Notes: generated by a model from the letters alone, not told the origin. DNA of 64,000 nt from SAR202-VII-2 sp965263165 (GCA_965263165.1 OZ253584.1:2790001-2854000), one strand, 5' to 3'; counted from the stretch's first letter, positions 8,029-17,050 are shown. Program-made: numbers and translations.

Positions 8029-8487
8029 CCCCTTCCTAACCTGCCTCCGAATACGGGGGCAGGGATGGGGGATTCGCCGGGGGTGAGCCTTCAACCGGCC
8101 CCAACAGCTCCTGTGCTCGGCGTCATTGAGCAGGTGGGCGTCTCCGTAAGCTCGTATTCGCAGCGCCATTGAGCGGGTGGGCGTCTCCGTAAGCTCGTAT
8201 TCGCAGCGCCATTGAGCGGGTGAGCCTCTCCGCAAGCTCGTATTCGCAGCGGCATTGAGCGGGTGGGCGTTTCCGTAAGCACTTGTTCGCGGCGCCGTTG
8301 AGCGGGTGGGCGTCTCCGTAAGCACTTATTCGCGGCGCCGTTGAGCGGGTGGGCGTCTCCGTAAGCACTTATTCGCGGCGCCATTGAGCGGGTGGGCGTC
8401 TCCGTAAACCCTCGTCCAATGACTTCATCCAACTTCCAACGGCCCGCGCCGGCTTGCTTAGAGCATCCCTGGCGGGCGGCATCTCGC
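8029..8487. repeat. Repeat C, copy 1: seven 43-bp units with conserved ends
   Basis: Seven tandem units begin with ATTGAGCGGGTGGGCGTC-like sequence at 8125, 8168, 8211, 8254, 8297, 8340 and 8383, exactly 43 bp apart. A head (8035-8114, containing GGGGGATTCGCCGGGGG) and a tail (8425-8487, containing CGGCCCGCGCCGGCTTGC) are shared with copy 2 at 25995-26606. The whole unit repeats with no unique spacers. Open frames across it come from a stop-poor repeat and are not treated as genes. Nothing else is seen up to hisB. Confidence 0.88.
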
Positions 8488-8552
8488 GCCGGCCAACCCC
8501 GTGGTTGCTCGCCTCGCCCCGGCGCCGGAAGCGCAGCCTCCGGGAACTCCAC

Positions 8553-9167
8553 CTAGGCGCTTATCGTGCCCTTCGTACTGGGCGCTTCGCCGGCGCGGCG
8601 CGGGTCGATTCGCAACGCGTCGTTGAGCGCGCGCGCCAAGGCCTTGAAGGTCGCTTCCGCCTTGTGGTGGGGGTTCACCCCCTGCACCACCTTGGCGTGC
8701 AGGCTCATCCGCGACTCGAAGGCGAGACTCTCCAGGAAGTGCCTCAGCAGGTCCCCCGGAAGATCGCCTATGAGGTCGTTCGACAGACCCAGGTCAACCA
8801 CGGCGTAGCCTCGTCCACCGAGGTCGAGCGCCACCTGGGCCAGCGTCTCGTCCAGCGGGACCAGAGCGTGCCCCATGCGGACGATGCCCTTTCCCTCTCC
8901 AACCGCCTGCCTCAGCGCCTGTCCAAGGGTGATGCCAACATCTTCCACAAGATGATGCCAGCCTGGGCTCAGGTCTCCGCTGGCCTCCACGTTCAGGTCC
9001 AGCAGGCCATGCCGGGCAAGCTGGGCCAGCATGTGGTCCAGCATGCCGTTCCCAGTCTTGACCTCATAGCGGCCGGCGCCATCCAGGTTGAGGTCCACCC
9101 GGACGGTCGTCTCGGCCGTCTCTCTGGAGTGGCGTACAATGCGGTCCACGGTGTCCTCCTGGGCCAT
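8553..9167 (-). CDS. hisB: Imidazoleglycerol-phosphate dehydratase HisB
   Basis: HisB dehydrates imidazole glycerol phosphate to imidazole acetol phosphate. The 204-residue protein shows the manganese-binding pattern: GMLDHMLAQLARHG, WHHLVEDVGITLG and, in the second half, HFLESLAFESRMSLH and NPHHKAEATFKALA. It is the single-function form with no phosphatase domain. It is last in the leftward his cluster but is separated from hisC by the roughly 390-bp repeat B element, whose end lies 2 bp before the ATG. No good ribosome-binding site remains upstream. Confidence 0.94.
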   Translation of the reverse strand: MAQEDTVDRIVRHSRETAETTVRVDLNLDGAGRYEVKTGNGMLDHMLAQLARHGLLDLNVEASGDLSPGWHHLVEDVGITLGQALRQAVGEGKGIVRMGHALVPLDETLAQVALDLGGRGYAVVDLGLSNDLIGDLPGDLLRHFLESLAFESRMSLHAKVVQGVNPHHKAEATFKALARALNDALRIDPRRAGEAPSTKGTISA

Positions 9168-9169
9168 CT

Positions 9170-9559
9170 TAGAGTCTGTTCACACTAGCGGGCTGGATAC
9201 TGGCCTTGGCCGGAAGGACGGCGCCTTATCAGGCCACATAAGGTTGATAAAAACGGGTTGGCTCCATAGACGGGCGGGAACTTTGAGTTCCCTGAGTCCT
9301 CCCTGGACCGATGATCTTGGTTTGGCCTGCGCCCTCCTACAGCCGAGGGTCTGTCTTGGCCTGCGCCGCTATCCCGCCCGCTCCGCCCTCCGACGTTTTC
9401 CAGAACAGGGGGACTCCCCCTGTTCCCCCCGGCGGGGGCTGCGCCCCCTGCACCCCGCTTGGGGAGACGACAGCCCCATCCTTGACGGTGGAGCGTCTTT
9501 GTCATTGCACGATTCTCTCTTGATAACGCATTTCGGTGTCGTAGCGTGAACAGGCCCTA
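9170..9559. mobile_element. Repeat B, copy 1: MITE-like element inside the his operon
   Basis: The inverted ends are TAGAGTCTGTTCACAC (9170-9185) and GCGTGAACAGGCCCTA (9544-9559), matching at 13 of 16 positions with a perfect CTGTTCAC/GTGAACAG core. The interior shares long stretches with copy 2 (27386-27756), including GGGCTGGAT, ATGAAAACGGGTTGG-like and GTTTTCCAGAACAGGGGGAC segments. It has no coding capacity for a transposase. The last three bases are also the stop codon of hisC. Confidence 0.82.
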
Positions 9560-10657
9560 GAGCAGCTCCCCCAGGGCCGACATCAGGATGTCGGTTTGCT
9601 CGGGCAGCCCTACGGAAATCCGGAAGCTGTCCTCGAGCCCCTCTTGATTGAAGTATCTCAGGAAGATGCCGCGCTCGGCGAGGCCGGTATAGATGGCCTT
9701 CCCCCTGCCCGGCGGAGCGTGGCACAGCAGGAAGTTCCCCTGAGACGGCCGCACCCTGAGCATTGAGAACCGGCCCAGTGCGGCGGCCATGCGCTCGCGC
9801 TCCGCAACGATCTCCGCGACCCTCTCCAAGAGCAACTTCCTATCCGCCAGCGATATGAGCAACCCCGCCTCACCGGCGGCGCTCAGGTTGTAGGGCGACT
9901 TGATGGCCATCAACAGATCAACCAACCCCGCCGACATTAATCCATAGCCGACTCGAAGCCCGGCAAGGCCAGCCCACTTGCTGAGGCTGCGCAGCACAAC
10001 CAGGTTCCAGTGCTTGGTCGTCAAGGGGGCAACGGTCTCGCCGCTGAACTCCGCGTACGTCTCGTCCACGACCACCAGGACGTCCCGTTCCAATAGACGC
10101 TGAATATCGCCGGGAGGAGTCGTGTTGCCGCTCGGGTTGTTGGGCGAGCAGATGAAGACGATCTTGGCCCCGTCGTCAACCGCGGCGAGGCATGCGTCGA
10201 TATCCACCCGGTAATCGCTGTCCCGCGGCGTCGAAACGGTCCTGCCGCCCTGCACTGCGGTGCTGAAAGAGTACATGCCGAAGGTGGGCGTGCAGTTCAC
10301 GACCCGGTCGCCAGGTTCGAGGGTTGCCCGGACCAGCAGGTCGATGATCTCGTCGGCGCCCGCGCCGGCAACGATGTGCTGCTCGCCCAAGCCCACGTAC
10401 TCCGCCAGCGCAGCCCGCGCCCGGCGCTGCAAGGGGTCGGGGTAGATGTGGTAGCCGGGCCAGTTGGCCAGCCCCTCCGTCAGCCGGGGCGAGGGCCCGT
10501 AGGGGTTCTCGTTGCCATTCAGCTTGATAACCTGGTCCTCCGGAATGCCGGCCCGCTGGGCCAGCACCTCGGGCGGATCCACCGCGTCGTAGGCCTGAAA
10601 CACGCGAAGGTCGGAGCGGACCAGCCGAGTCAGGGGATCGTTCTCTCTAGAGGCCAT
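9557..10657 (-). CDS. hisC: Histidinol-phosphate aminotransferase HisC
   Basis: HisC transfers an amino group from glutamate to imidazole acetol phosphate. The 366-residue protein is a fold-type I PLP enzyme with NGNENPYGPSPR near the N-terminus and ICSPNNPSG (about 170-178). It has VVVDETYAEF (about 197-206) and the lysine-bearing SLSKWAGLAGLRVGYG (about 225-240, Lys binds PLP). The C-terminal arginine lies in DSFRISVGLPEQ. It lies 42 bp after hisD in the leftward operon. Its TAG stop coincides with the outer end of the inserted repeat B element. Confidence 0.95.
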   Translation of the reverse strand: MASRENDPLTRLVRSDLRVFQAYDAVDPPEVLAQRAGIPEDQVIKLNGNENPYGPSPRLTEGLANWPGYHIYPDPLQRRARAALAEYVGLGEQHIVAGAGADEIIDLLVRATLEPGDRVVNCTPTFGMYSFSTAVQGGRTVSTPRDSDYRVDIDACLAAVDDGAKIVFICSPNNPSGNTTPPGDIQRLLERDVLVVVDETYAEFSGETVAPLTTKHWNLVVLRSLSKWAGLAGLRVGYGLMSAGLVDLLMAIKSPYNLSAAGEAGLLISLADRKLLLERVAEIVAERERMAAALGRFSMLRVRPSQGNFLLCHAPPGRGKAIYTGLAERGIFLRYFNQEGLEDSFRISVGLPEQTDILMSALGELL

Positions 10658-10699
10658 TCTGGAAATCCTCGCGGTCTGCGATTTTCGCCCGGGAGCGCA

Positions 10700-12079
10700 T
10701 CACGGCACCTCCCCTTCCAGCCTGATCGTCATTGCCCTTGCGTGTCCAGTGAACCCTTCCGCCAGCGCAATGGTCTTACCGGCCTCAACAAGGCCCCGAT
10801 AGGTCCCGGCGCTGAGCCCAACGATCGAGCTCACTTTGAGGAAGTGGTGTACACCCAAAACGGAGGAGAATCTCGCCGTTCCGCTTGTCGGCATCTGGTG
10901 GCTGGGCCCGGCGATGTAGTCGCCGACCACCTCCGGCGACATCTCGCCAAGGAAGACGCCCCCGGCGTTGCGCACCTTGTCGAGGTGCTTCCACGGCTGC
11001 GAGACCAGCAGGCACAGATGCTCCGGCGCGTAGGCGTTGGCCACCTGAAAAGCCTCATCCACCGTGTCCACGGTCACAAAGGCACCATTGCCCTCCAGGG
11101 CCTCGCGGGCGATGTCCCTCCGCTCCATCGCCTCTAGCTGGCGCTCCACCTCGGCGATGACCCGCTTCAGCAGCGCCTCAGAGGTGGTTACAAACACCGG
11201 GCTTGCCAGCGGGTCGTGCTCCGCCTGGGCCAGCAGGTCGGCGGCGCAGTAGGATGGGTTGGCCGTTTCATCCGCAATGAGCACTGTTTCGGTTGGGCCG
11301 TAGAGCCCGTCCACGTCAACCTCCCCGTAGACCTGCGCCTTCGCCAGGGTCACGAACAAGTTGCCCGGCCCAATGATCTTGTCCACCCTCGGCGCCGACT
11401 CCGTCCCGTAGGCCAATGCCCCAATGGCCTGAGCGCCCCCCATCTGGAACACCCTGTCCACTCCGGCAATCTCAGCCGCCGCCAGGATGGACGGGTCGGG
11501 GCCGTCGCCACGGCGGGCCGGCGTCGCAATGACCACCTCGTCAACGCCCGCGACCCTGGCGGGAATGGCAGTCATCAGCACCGACGACGGATAGACGGCC
11601 CTGCCGCCGGGAATGTAGATTCCCACCCGCTCCATGGGCGTTACCAACTCTCCCCACCCCTTGCCCTCGTCAACCCACGTGCGCCTCATGCAAGCCTCAT
11701 GGAACTCGCGGACCCGGCGGGCCGCCACCTCCAGGGCATCCCACAGCTCCGCGGAGACGGTTGCCGTTGCCTCTCTACGGACATCGGGCGTCACTTCGAA
11801 TGATTCCAGGTCCAGGCCGTCCAGCTTCCGGCTGTAGTCCCGCAGCGCCTCATCGCCTTTGCTACGCACGTCGGCCAGGATGCGCGCAACCGCCTGGCGC
11901 GGCGTAAGGGCCTCCCCAAAGATCTCCTGAAGCCGCGCTGCCGCCCCGGCTGGAACGCTGTCCAGTCCCAGGGAGGGCGCCCGGCGCAGGGCCTTCAGGG
12001 CATCATCGATTCCGGAAATCACACGCACGCTCAACCTCGAGAGGAACGCCTTCCCATGAAGGCTCGGCGCTGGAGGCAT
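10700..12079 (-). CDS. hisD: Histidinol dehydrogenase HisD
   Basis: HisD carries out the last two oxidations of histidine synthesis, from L-histidinol to L-histidine, with NAD and zinc. Family motifs include VERVGIYIPGGRAVYPSSVLM-type sequence, the NAD-site segment KIIGPGNLFVTLAK, DLLAQAEHDPLASP and GPSHQMPTSGTARFSSVLG with the catalytic and zinc-binding histidines. A longer frame reaches back to 12187 but would overlap hisG by 74 bp. ATG 12079 gives 459 residues, close to the usual 430-450, and clears hisG. Confidence 0.94.
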   Translation of the reverse strand: MPPAPSLHGKAFLSRLSVRVISGIDDALKALRRAPSLGLDSVPAGAAARLQEIFGEALTPRQAVARILADVRSKGDEALRDYSRKLDGLDLESFEVTPDVRREATATVSAELWDALEVAARRVREFHEACMRRTWVDEGKGWGELVTPMERVGIYIPGGRAVYPSSVLMTAIPARVAGVDEVVIATPARRGDGPDPSILAAAEIAGVDRVFQMGGAQAIGALAYGTESAPRVDKIIGPGNLFVTLAKAQVYGEVDVDGLYGPTETVLIADETANPSYCAADLLAQAEHDPLASPVFVTTSEALLKRVIAEVERQLEAMERRDIAREALEGNGAFVTVDTVDEAFQVANAYAPEHLCLLVSQPWKHLDKVRNAGGVFLGEMSPEVVGDYIAGPSHQMPTSGTARFSSVLGVHHFLKVSSIVGLSAGTYRGLVEAGKTIALAEGFTGHARAMTIRLEGEVP

Positions 12080-12113
12080 TGGCGATAAAGGTTCGACGTT
12101 AGACCAAGGACGG

Positions 12114-13172
12114 CTACGCCGGCGCCGTCTCGGCTGTTGGGCGCAGCGCCTCCACCAGCCGGCGGTAGGCCTCGCAATGGCCTTCAAACAGGTAGTTGGG
12201 CTGGGAGATGCTCACCCCATTCCCTCCCACCGCCCGCAGGTGGTCCACCGCCTCTTGTAGCCGCCCCTTCCGCACGACGATGGTGGCGGCGTACCACCGC
12301 TCCGAGCCGGCACCGTACACCCTGGCAATCGTGGGGCCCTGGATGCCCGCCAAGTCCGGACGCTTGAGCAGATGCTGGGCCACATCCTCCTCTGAATCTC
12401 CGGCGAGGTTCGCCGTGACCTGATAGAACTCCCTGGCCCGCATGTTGGCCTCGATACGCTCCAGCAAGGTTCGCGTCTTTTCCATCTTGGACGGGCTCGC
12501 CGACAGCGTGGCGCCGTTCCCAATCAGGGCGGCCTGGGACGTAAAGATAACGCCGTCTTCCAGGGTCTTCAGCCGGTTCTCCCGGAGCGTGACCCCCGTC
12601 GACACGATGTCCGCAATGAGGTCGGCAAAGCCCATGGCCGGCGCCGCCTCCAACGTTCCACTGGAGTGCACGATGGAGAAGTACGTGATGCCCTTGCTGT
12701 GCAGGAACCCGCGCACCAGCCGCGGGTACTTGGTGGCGATGCGCAGCTCGCGGCCAGACTCCCGGAACTCAACGGCCAGGTCGGCCAGGTCGGCCATGGT
12801 CGTCACGTCCACCCAGCCTCCCGGCGCAGCCACCACCAACTGGCTCTGCCCATAGGCCAGGTTGTCAACGATAACGAGTGACGCCGCGCCCTCGAGCCTG
12901 AATTCGTGAAACCGGTCCAGCCCCACGATGCCAAGGTCTGCGCTGCCCTCTTCGACCTTGGCGGCAATGTCAGCCGAGCGTTGCAGCAACACCGTCACGC
13001 CGGCAACGCCGTCCAACTCGCCGGTGTAGCGGCGCAGGCTGGCCCGCTTCACTGGGGTTCCGCAGGCGCGCAGGAACTCCAGGCTGGGCTCGTGGAGCTC
13101 TCCGTCGCTTGGAACCGCCAGGCGCAGAGACGCTCTGTTTGGCCCCCAGGAATCACTCGAATTGGTCGCCAT
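12114..13172 (-). CDS. hisG: ATP phosphoribosyltransferase HisG, long form
   Basis: HisG joins ATP and PRPP in the committed step of histidine synthesis. The start is ATG 13172; a TTG three codons upstream is also open. Recognisable parts are LRLAVPSDGELHEPS, DLGIVGLDRF, IATKYPRL and the PRPP-loop region with IVHSSGTLEAAPAMGFADLIADIVSTG. At 352 residues it is much longer than the roughly 210-residue short form. It ends in an ACT-like regulatory domain (IVVRKGRLQEAVDHLRAVGGNGV). Long-form enzymes normally do not need HisZ, yet a hisZ-like gene lies just upstream. Confidence 0.93.
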   Translation of the reverse strand: MATNSSDSWGPNRASLRLAVPSDGELHEPSLEFLRACGTPVKRASLRRYTGELDGVAGVTVLLQRSADIAAKVEEGSADLGIVGLDRFHEFRLEGAASLVIVDNLAYGQSQLVVAAPGGWVDVTTMADLADLAVEFRESGRELRIATKYPRLVRGFLHSKGITYFSIVHSSGTLEAAPAMGFADLIADIVSTGVTLRENRLKTLEDGVIFTSQAALIGNGATLSASPSKMEKTRTLLERIEANMRAREFYQVTANLAGDSEEDVAQHLLKRPDLAGIQGPTIARVYGAGSERWYAATIVVRKGRLQEAVDHLRAVGGNGVSISQPNYLFEGHCEAYRRLVEALRPTAETAPA

Positions 13173-13229
13173 TGCCCTCAATCCTCAACACCGGCAGCAG
13201 ACCTATGCTCGCTCATGTCTCGCCAACCA

Positions 13230-14441
13230 CTATCCTTCCAGGGCGGACACCAGCGGCTCCAGGCCGAAGGCGAACCCCAGCGCCGGAACGTCCACCTCCC
13301 CACCCAGCGCCCTCACCAGTCCATCATACCGGCCGCCGCCGCACAGAATGAGGCCCTCCGGCAGAGCCGGGTGCTCCATCTCGAAGACCATGCCCGTGTA
13401 GTAGGCAATGCTCCGCACGCGGGAGAAATCGAGATCAACGCGCACCCCGCCCAGGTCGCAGGCATCGAGACGGTCTATGAGCAAGCCGCATTCAACGAGG
13501 GCCGCGCCATCCAGCCCTGCCGCTGAAGCCAGAGACTGGGCCTCCCTGAGCGCCTCGGAGGGCTTGCCGGCAATCTTTGCCAATTGCGCCGCCAGAGCGA
13601 TGCCGCGCCGCACATTTCCCGGGTCGTCGGCTCCCGCCAGCTTGCGCAGAAATCGCTCGACGACCTCCTCCGGGGTTCGCGATCCGACAAATCCGTTGCT
13701 CACGTCCTGAATCATGGCGTCGGCCAGCCCGTGGCGCCCAACACCCCCGCTGCGGTTGGCGGCCTCCGCCGGGGCCGGAGCGCCTCCGCCCCTCAGGAGG
13801 CCCAACTCCTCGGCCTCTTCGAGCACGCGCTCCTGGGCATCTCCGCCTTGGCACAATACCCGGAGCCGGGGGACCACAAAGGCCCTGGCGCGCTCGGAGA
13901 GACCATACCCTTCCAGGAGAGCCGACACGGCGCCAACGTGCCCTAGCACCAGCCGCGCGCCCGCAAGCCCCGCCGCCCCCACACCCTGGCAGGCCAGCGA
14001 CAGGATCTCTGCGTCAGCCTGGACCGTCCCCGAGCCCAGAAGCTCTGCGCCCACCTGTGTGTATTGCCGGTGCACCTGCATCGTGTCCGCCTCGTGGCGA
14101 AACACGGGGCCTGCATACTGAACCCTCACCGGAAGTGTTTCACCCTCCATCCTGTCCAGAAACACGCGTATCACGGAAGCCGTGAACTCCGGCCTCAGGC
14201 TCACCCGGCGGCCGCCCGGGTCCACGAAGGAGTACATCCTCGAAGCCAACTCGCCGCCTGACTTGCGCAGGAATAGGTCGGTCTCCTCCAGGATCGGCGT
14301 GTCGACATACCGATAACCCCGGGAGCGCAGCATCTCCTGGAGGGCCGTCTGCGCCTTGCGCAAAGCCAGGTAGGTGTCCTCGGCCACGTCGTTATTGATC
14401 GATATCTGGCGAATGGCGTCCATGGCGCGTTGCAGCCTCAC
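13230..14441 (-). CDS. hisZ: HisZ-like ATP phosphoribosyltransferase regulatory subunit
   Basis: The 403-residue protein resembles the catalytic core of histidyl-tRNA synthetase. It has class II motif 2 (PVRVQYAGPVFRHEAD), SIAYYTGMVFEMEHP and a motif-3-like GGRYDGLVRALGG...ALGFAFGLEPL. It lacks the anticodon-binding domain of a true synthetase, so HisZ is the best call. HisZ activates short HisG, but the neighbouring HisG here is long. The start is GTG 14441 (ATG 14423 is possible). It is first in the operon, and a TAGAAT box (14469-14474, minus strand) lies about 30 nt upstream. Confidence 0.78.
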   Translation of the reverse strand: MRLQRAMDAIRQISINNDVAEDTYLALRKAQTALQEMLRSRGYRYVDTPILEETDLFLRKSGGELASRMYSFVDPGGRRVSLRPEFTASVIRVFLDRMEGETLPVRVQYAGPVFRHEADTMQVHRQYTQVGAELLGSGTVQADAEILSLACQGVGAAGLAGARLVLGHVGAVSALLEGYGLSERARAFVVPRLRVLCQGGDAQERVLEEAEELGLLRGGGAPAPAEAANRSGGVGRHGLADAMIQDVSNGFVGSRTPEEVVERFLRKLAGADDPGNVRRGIALAAQLAKIAGKPSEALREAQSLASAAGLDGAALVECGLLIDRLDACDLGGVRVDLDFSRVRSIAYYTGMVFEMEHPALPEGLILCGGGRYDGLVRALGGEVDVPALGFAFGLEPLVSALEG

Positions 14442-14508
14442 ATGAGCAGCCCAACGTGAGCTATGCGTATTCTACTCGACGCAACGCTTTCCCTACAACG
14501 CGGGCGCG

Positions 14509-14537
14509 TTTACGGCGCATTCAGACCGTGCTAGAGT
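14509..14537 (+). promoter_or_regulatory. Promoter of rnpB
   Basis: TTTACG (14509-14514) and TAGAGT (14532-14537) are 17 bp apart and place transcription start near the predicted 5' end of RNase P RNA. It lies back to back with the leftward his promoter. Confidence 0.6.
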
Positions 14538-14540
14538 GAA

Positions 14541-14928
14541 GCAGCGCCAGGGAGACCGGGTGGCCGCTCCTCAGTTAACGCTAGGGAGAGGAAAGTCCGG
14601 GCTCTTCCGGACAGGGTGCTGGGGAAATCCCAGGCGGGGAAACCCGACGGAAAGTGGCACAGAAACATACCGCCCCGACGCGTCGGGGTAAGGGTGAAAT
14701 CGTGGGGTAAGAGCCCACGGCCGTTCGCGGCGACGCGGACGGCGGTCAAACCCCACCCGGAGCAAGGCCGAATAGAGGGAGGCTGGAAGTGATCTTCCGG
14801 CGCCGGCGTCCGGCCGGTCCCCGGGTTGGCCGCACGAGGGTCCGAGCAATCGGGCTCCCAGATGGATGGCCACCATCCCGGCGATGCCGGGATACAGAAC
14901 CCGGCTTATAGGTTTCCCTGGTGGCTCA
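14541..14928 (+). ncRNA. rnpB: RNase P RNA (class A)
   Basis: This is the catalytic RNA that trims the 5' ends of pre-tRNAs. The universal signature GAGGAAAGTCCGGGCTC starts at about 14588. The matching 3' conserved segment ACAGAACCCGGCTTATAGG is at about 14895-14913. The ends pair as helix P1, GCCAGGGA (about 14545) with TCCCTGG (about 14916-14922). Length (about 388 nt) and the order of conserved blocks fit bacterial type A. The exact ends are estimated from the P1 pairing. Confidence 0.93.
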
Positions 14929-14931
14929 CGG

Positions 14932-14958
14932 GGCCCGGAGAGCGCAACTCTCCGGGCC
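14932..14958 (+). terminator. Hairpin terminator after rnpB
   Basis: A perfect 11-bp stem (GGCCCGGAGAG with CTCTCCGGGCC) closes a CGCAA loop directly after rnpB. The following T-tract is weak (TCCTCTC). Confidence 0.75.
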
Positions 14959-15090
14959 TCCTCTCACCTCCACCACTCCCCTGAGAAGCAACCGCAACGA
15001 AAAACCGCGGCGCGGGGCGCGTATATGCAGGCGGCCCTTCGGAACCACCGCCGTCAGGCCCGACGCCAGGGGCAATACGGTCCCAGGCAT

Positions 15091-15630
15091 TCAATAGCCA
15101 AGCTCCCTGGCCTTCGCTATGTCCCGGTCTCCCTCCTCCGCCTGGCCAATGGCCCTGTAAACCAATCCCCTGCCGTGGTAGGCCTGAGCGAGTTGGGGGT
15201 CGAGGCGGATGGCCTCGTTGAAGTCCTGCAACGCCAGCTCGCGCTGGCCCAGCTCGTTGTAGGCAAGACCCCGGTTGCTGTGGAAGTACGCAAGACGCTC
15301 GGGACCACCCTTCCACAGGCTTCTCGACGGTCCGGACGGCCAGTCACAGGAGGGCGAGGGCCAGCAGGCGCGCCTCGGATTGAGGCGGATCGCCTCGTCG
15401 AAGTCCTGCAACGCCCGCTCCGGCTGGCCCAGGCCGGCATAGGCAACACCCCTCTGATTGTAGGCAACCGCATGCTGCGGGTCGAGGCGGATGGCCTCCC
15501 CGTATTGCTCTATCGCCCGCTGATGCTCGCCCTGCGCCAGATAGCCATCCCCCTTCTCGACATGGTCGGCGGGCGAACCACAACCAGCAAGTAGCAACGC
15601 GGCCAACATCAAGACAAGGACAAGCTTCAC
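15091..15630 (-). CDS. TPR-repeat lipoprotein
   Basis: The GTG start at 15630 yields 179 residues beginning with a lipoprotein signal peptide (VKLVLVLMLAALLLAGC), so the protein is probably anchored outside the membrane. About four tetratricopeptide repeats follow, recognisable by AIEQYGEAIRLDPQ, ALQDFDEAIRLNP and ALQDFNEAIRLDPQ. They suggest a protein-binding scaffold. Between the second and third TPR lies an atypical roughly 30-residue insert rich in Trp, Pro and Ser (RRACWPSPSCDWPSGPSRS), which disrupts the usual 34-residue spacing. Partners are unknown. Confidence 0.75.
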   Translation of the reverse strand: MKLVLVLMLAALLLAGCGSPADHVEKGDGYLAQGEHQRAIEQYGEAIRLDPQHAVAYNQRGVAYAGLGQPERALQDFDEAIRLNPRRACWPSPSCDWPSGPSRSLWKGGPERLAYFHSNRGLAYNELGQRELALQDFNEAIRLDPQLAQAYHGRGLVYRAIGQAEEGDRDIAKARELGY

Positions 15631-15770
15631 TATGGCGGCACTATACAGCAGGCCAGACGCCCTCCGCCCGCCGGACCGGGAGCGCCCTGCTTCGGCGGGA
15701 CGTCTGAGGCGACACGCGAGGCGCCGCATCCCCGGACCGGCCTTCGCTGGCATGACGCCTGGCCGCCGAC

Positions 15771-15776
15771 TACAAT
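15771..15776 (+). promoter_or_regulatory. TACAAT box before MFS gene 1
   Basis: A TACAAT -10 box lies 8 nt before the ATG, with a weak CTGGCA -35 box 18 bp upstream (15747-15752). The start of transcription would fall at or next to the start codon, giving a leaderless mRNA. Confidence 0.5.
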
Positions 15777-15784
15777 GAGAACCC

Positions 15785-17050
15785 ATGGCCCTCCTCCCAA
15801 GCCGCCACGAGCTCCCCACCTCCGTTATCGGCATTCCCTATCCCTGGGTCGCCGTCATCATGGCGACCCTGATGAACACCGCCGACACCTGGATCTTCAG
15901 CACCATCTTCGTCCTCTATCCCTTCATCCAAGCAGAGCTTGGATTGTCTCAGGCGCAGATGGGCCTCATCAGCGCCGCCCTTCTTGGGGGCGGCATCTCC
16001 AACCTGCCCGGCGGCTGGCTCTCCGACCTCTGGGGCGCGAAACGGATCGTTATCATCAGCCTGCTGGTGATGGCCATTCCAGCCATCGGTTTCGCCTACT
16101 CCAACGCTCTTTGGACGCTCATCTGCATGGGCGCTCTCATCGGCATCATAACCGGCCCCGTCTTCCCCGCATCCACCCGCGTGGTCATGGATTGGCTGCC
16201 CCGCAGGCTGCTTGGCGTTGCCATGGGCCTCAAGCAGGCATCCCCATCTATGTCGGGAATGATGGCCGCAGCGATCATCCCCACGGTCGGCGTGGCCATT
16301 GGCTGGCGGATGACGACAATCGTTGCCCTGAGCGTCGTGGCCGTGATCGTGCTGCTTCTCCTCGGTTTCTACCGGGACAAGCCCACCGCCGGCACCCCAA
16401 CCGCTCGCGCCGGACTCAAGGGGATCGGCGAGCTGGCGCGGGACCGCCGTCTGTTGGCCCCCGTGTTGTGGGCAACCATCTTTGCCGGCATCCAGTTCGT
16501 CTTCTACACATACTTCATCCTCTTCCTGGTCCAGAAGGTGGGGCTTTCGCCGGTCACCGCGGGAGGGCTCATGGGCCTGGCCCAATTGACCAGCATCGCC
16601 GGCCGACTGCTCTGGGGCGCAGCCAGCGATTCCATCTTCCACGGCAGACGTCTCGTCGTCCTGGGCATCATGGGCATGACGGCATGCGCCTCCTACGCGC
16701 TCCTATCGATGTTGACACCCACGTCACCCTTCATTCTGATCGCTGTTCTGGCCGCTGCCCACGGGATAGCCTCCCTCGCGTGGTCCGGCCTCTATGCGGT
16801 CTTCATCGGAGAGGCGGCAGGACCGGGCAGGGTCGGCGTTGCCATCGGGCTTACGCAGATCATCATGCGTCTCGGCATGGTCATCCTTCCTCCCCTCTTC
16901 GGCCTGCTCATTGACGTGACGGATTCCTACCCTCTGGCGTGGAGGCTTGCCAGCGGGATCATCTTCGTAACAACCCTCGCCCTGTTGCTCTTTAACAGGG
17001 AATCCCGCCAAGCAGAGGCCGAGATCGCCGGAGCGCCGCCTAGTCGCTAA
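15785..17050 (+). CDS. MFS transporter, tandem paralog 1
   Basis: The 421-residue, 12-helix major facilitator has the loop 2-3 motif GGWLSDLWGAKR (residues 76-87) and the segment PVFPASTRVVMDWLPRRLLG characteristic of this local set. It is one of four adjacent MFS genes sharing an N-terminus of the type PYPWVAVIMATLMNTAD and a YPFIQAELGLSQAQMG loop. The family moves small solutes or anions by proton- or ion-coupled transport; the substrate is not predictable. Spacing to the next gene is 28 bp, but each gene has its own TACAAT box. Confidence 0.88.
   Translation: MALLPSRHELPTSVIGIPYPWVAVIMATLMNTADTWIFSTIFVLYPFIQAELGLSQAQMGLISAALLGGGISNLPGGWLSDLWGAKRIVIISLLVMAIPAIGFAYSNALWTLICMGALIGIITGPVFPASTRVVMDWLPRRLLGVAMGLKQASPSMSGMMAAAIIPTVGVAIGWRMTTIVALSVVAVIVLLLLGFYRDKPTAGTPTARAGLKGIGELARDRRLLAPVLWATIFAGIQFVFYTYFILFLVQKVGLSPVTAGGLMGLAQLTSIAGRLLWGAASDSIFHGRRLVVLGIMGMTACASYALLSMLTPTSPFILIAVLAAAHGIASLAWSGLYAVFIGEAAGPGRVGVAIGLTQIIMRLGMVILPPLFGLLIDVTDSYPLAWRLASGIIFVTTLALLLFNRESRQAEAEIAGAPPSR

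Noticed and set aside
8091..8552. A 153-residue repetitive reading frame on the minus strand
   Set aside because: It is a read-through of 43-bp repeat C units. The unit is not a multiple of three, so all frames cycle, and copy 2 differs in period.
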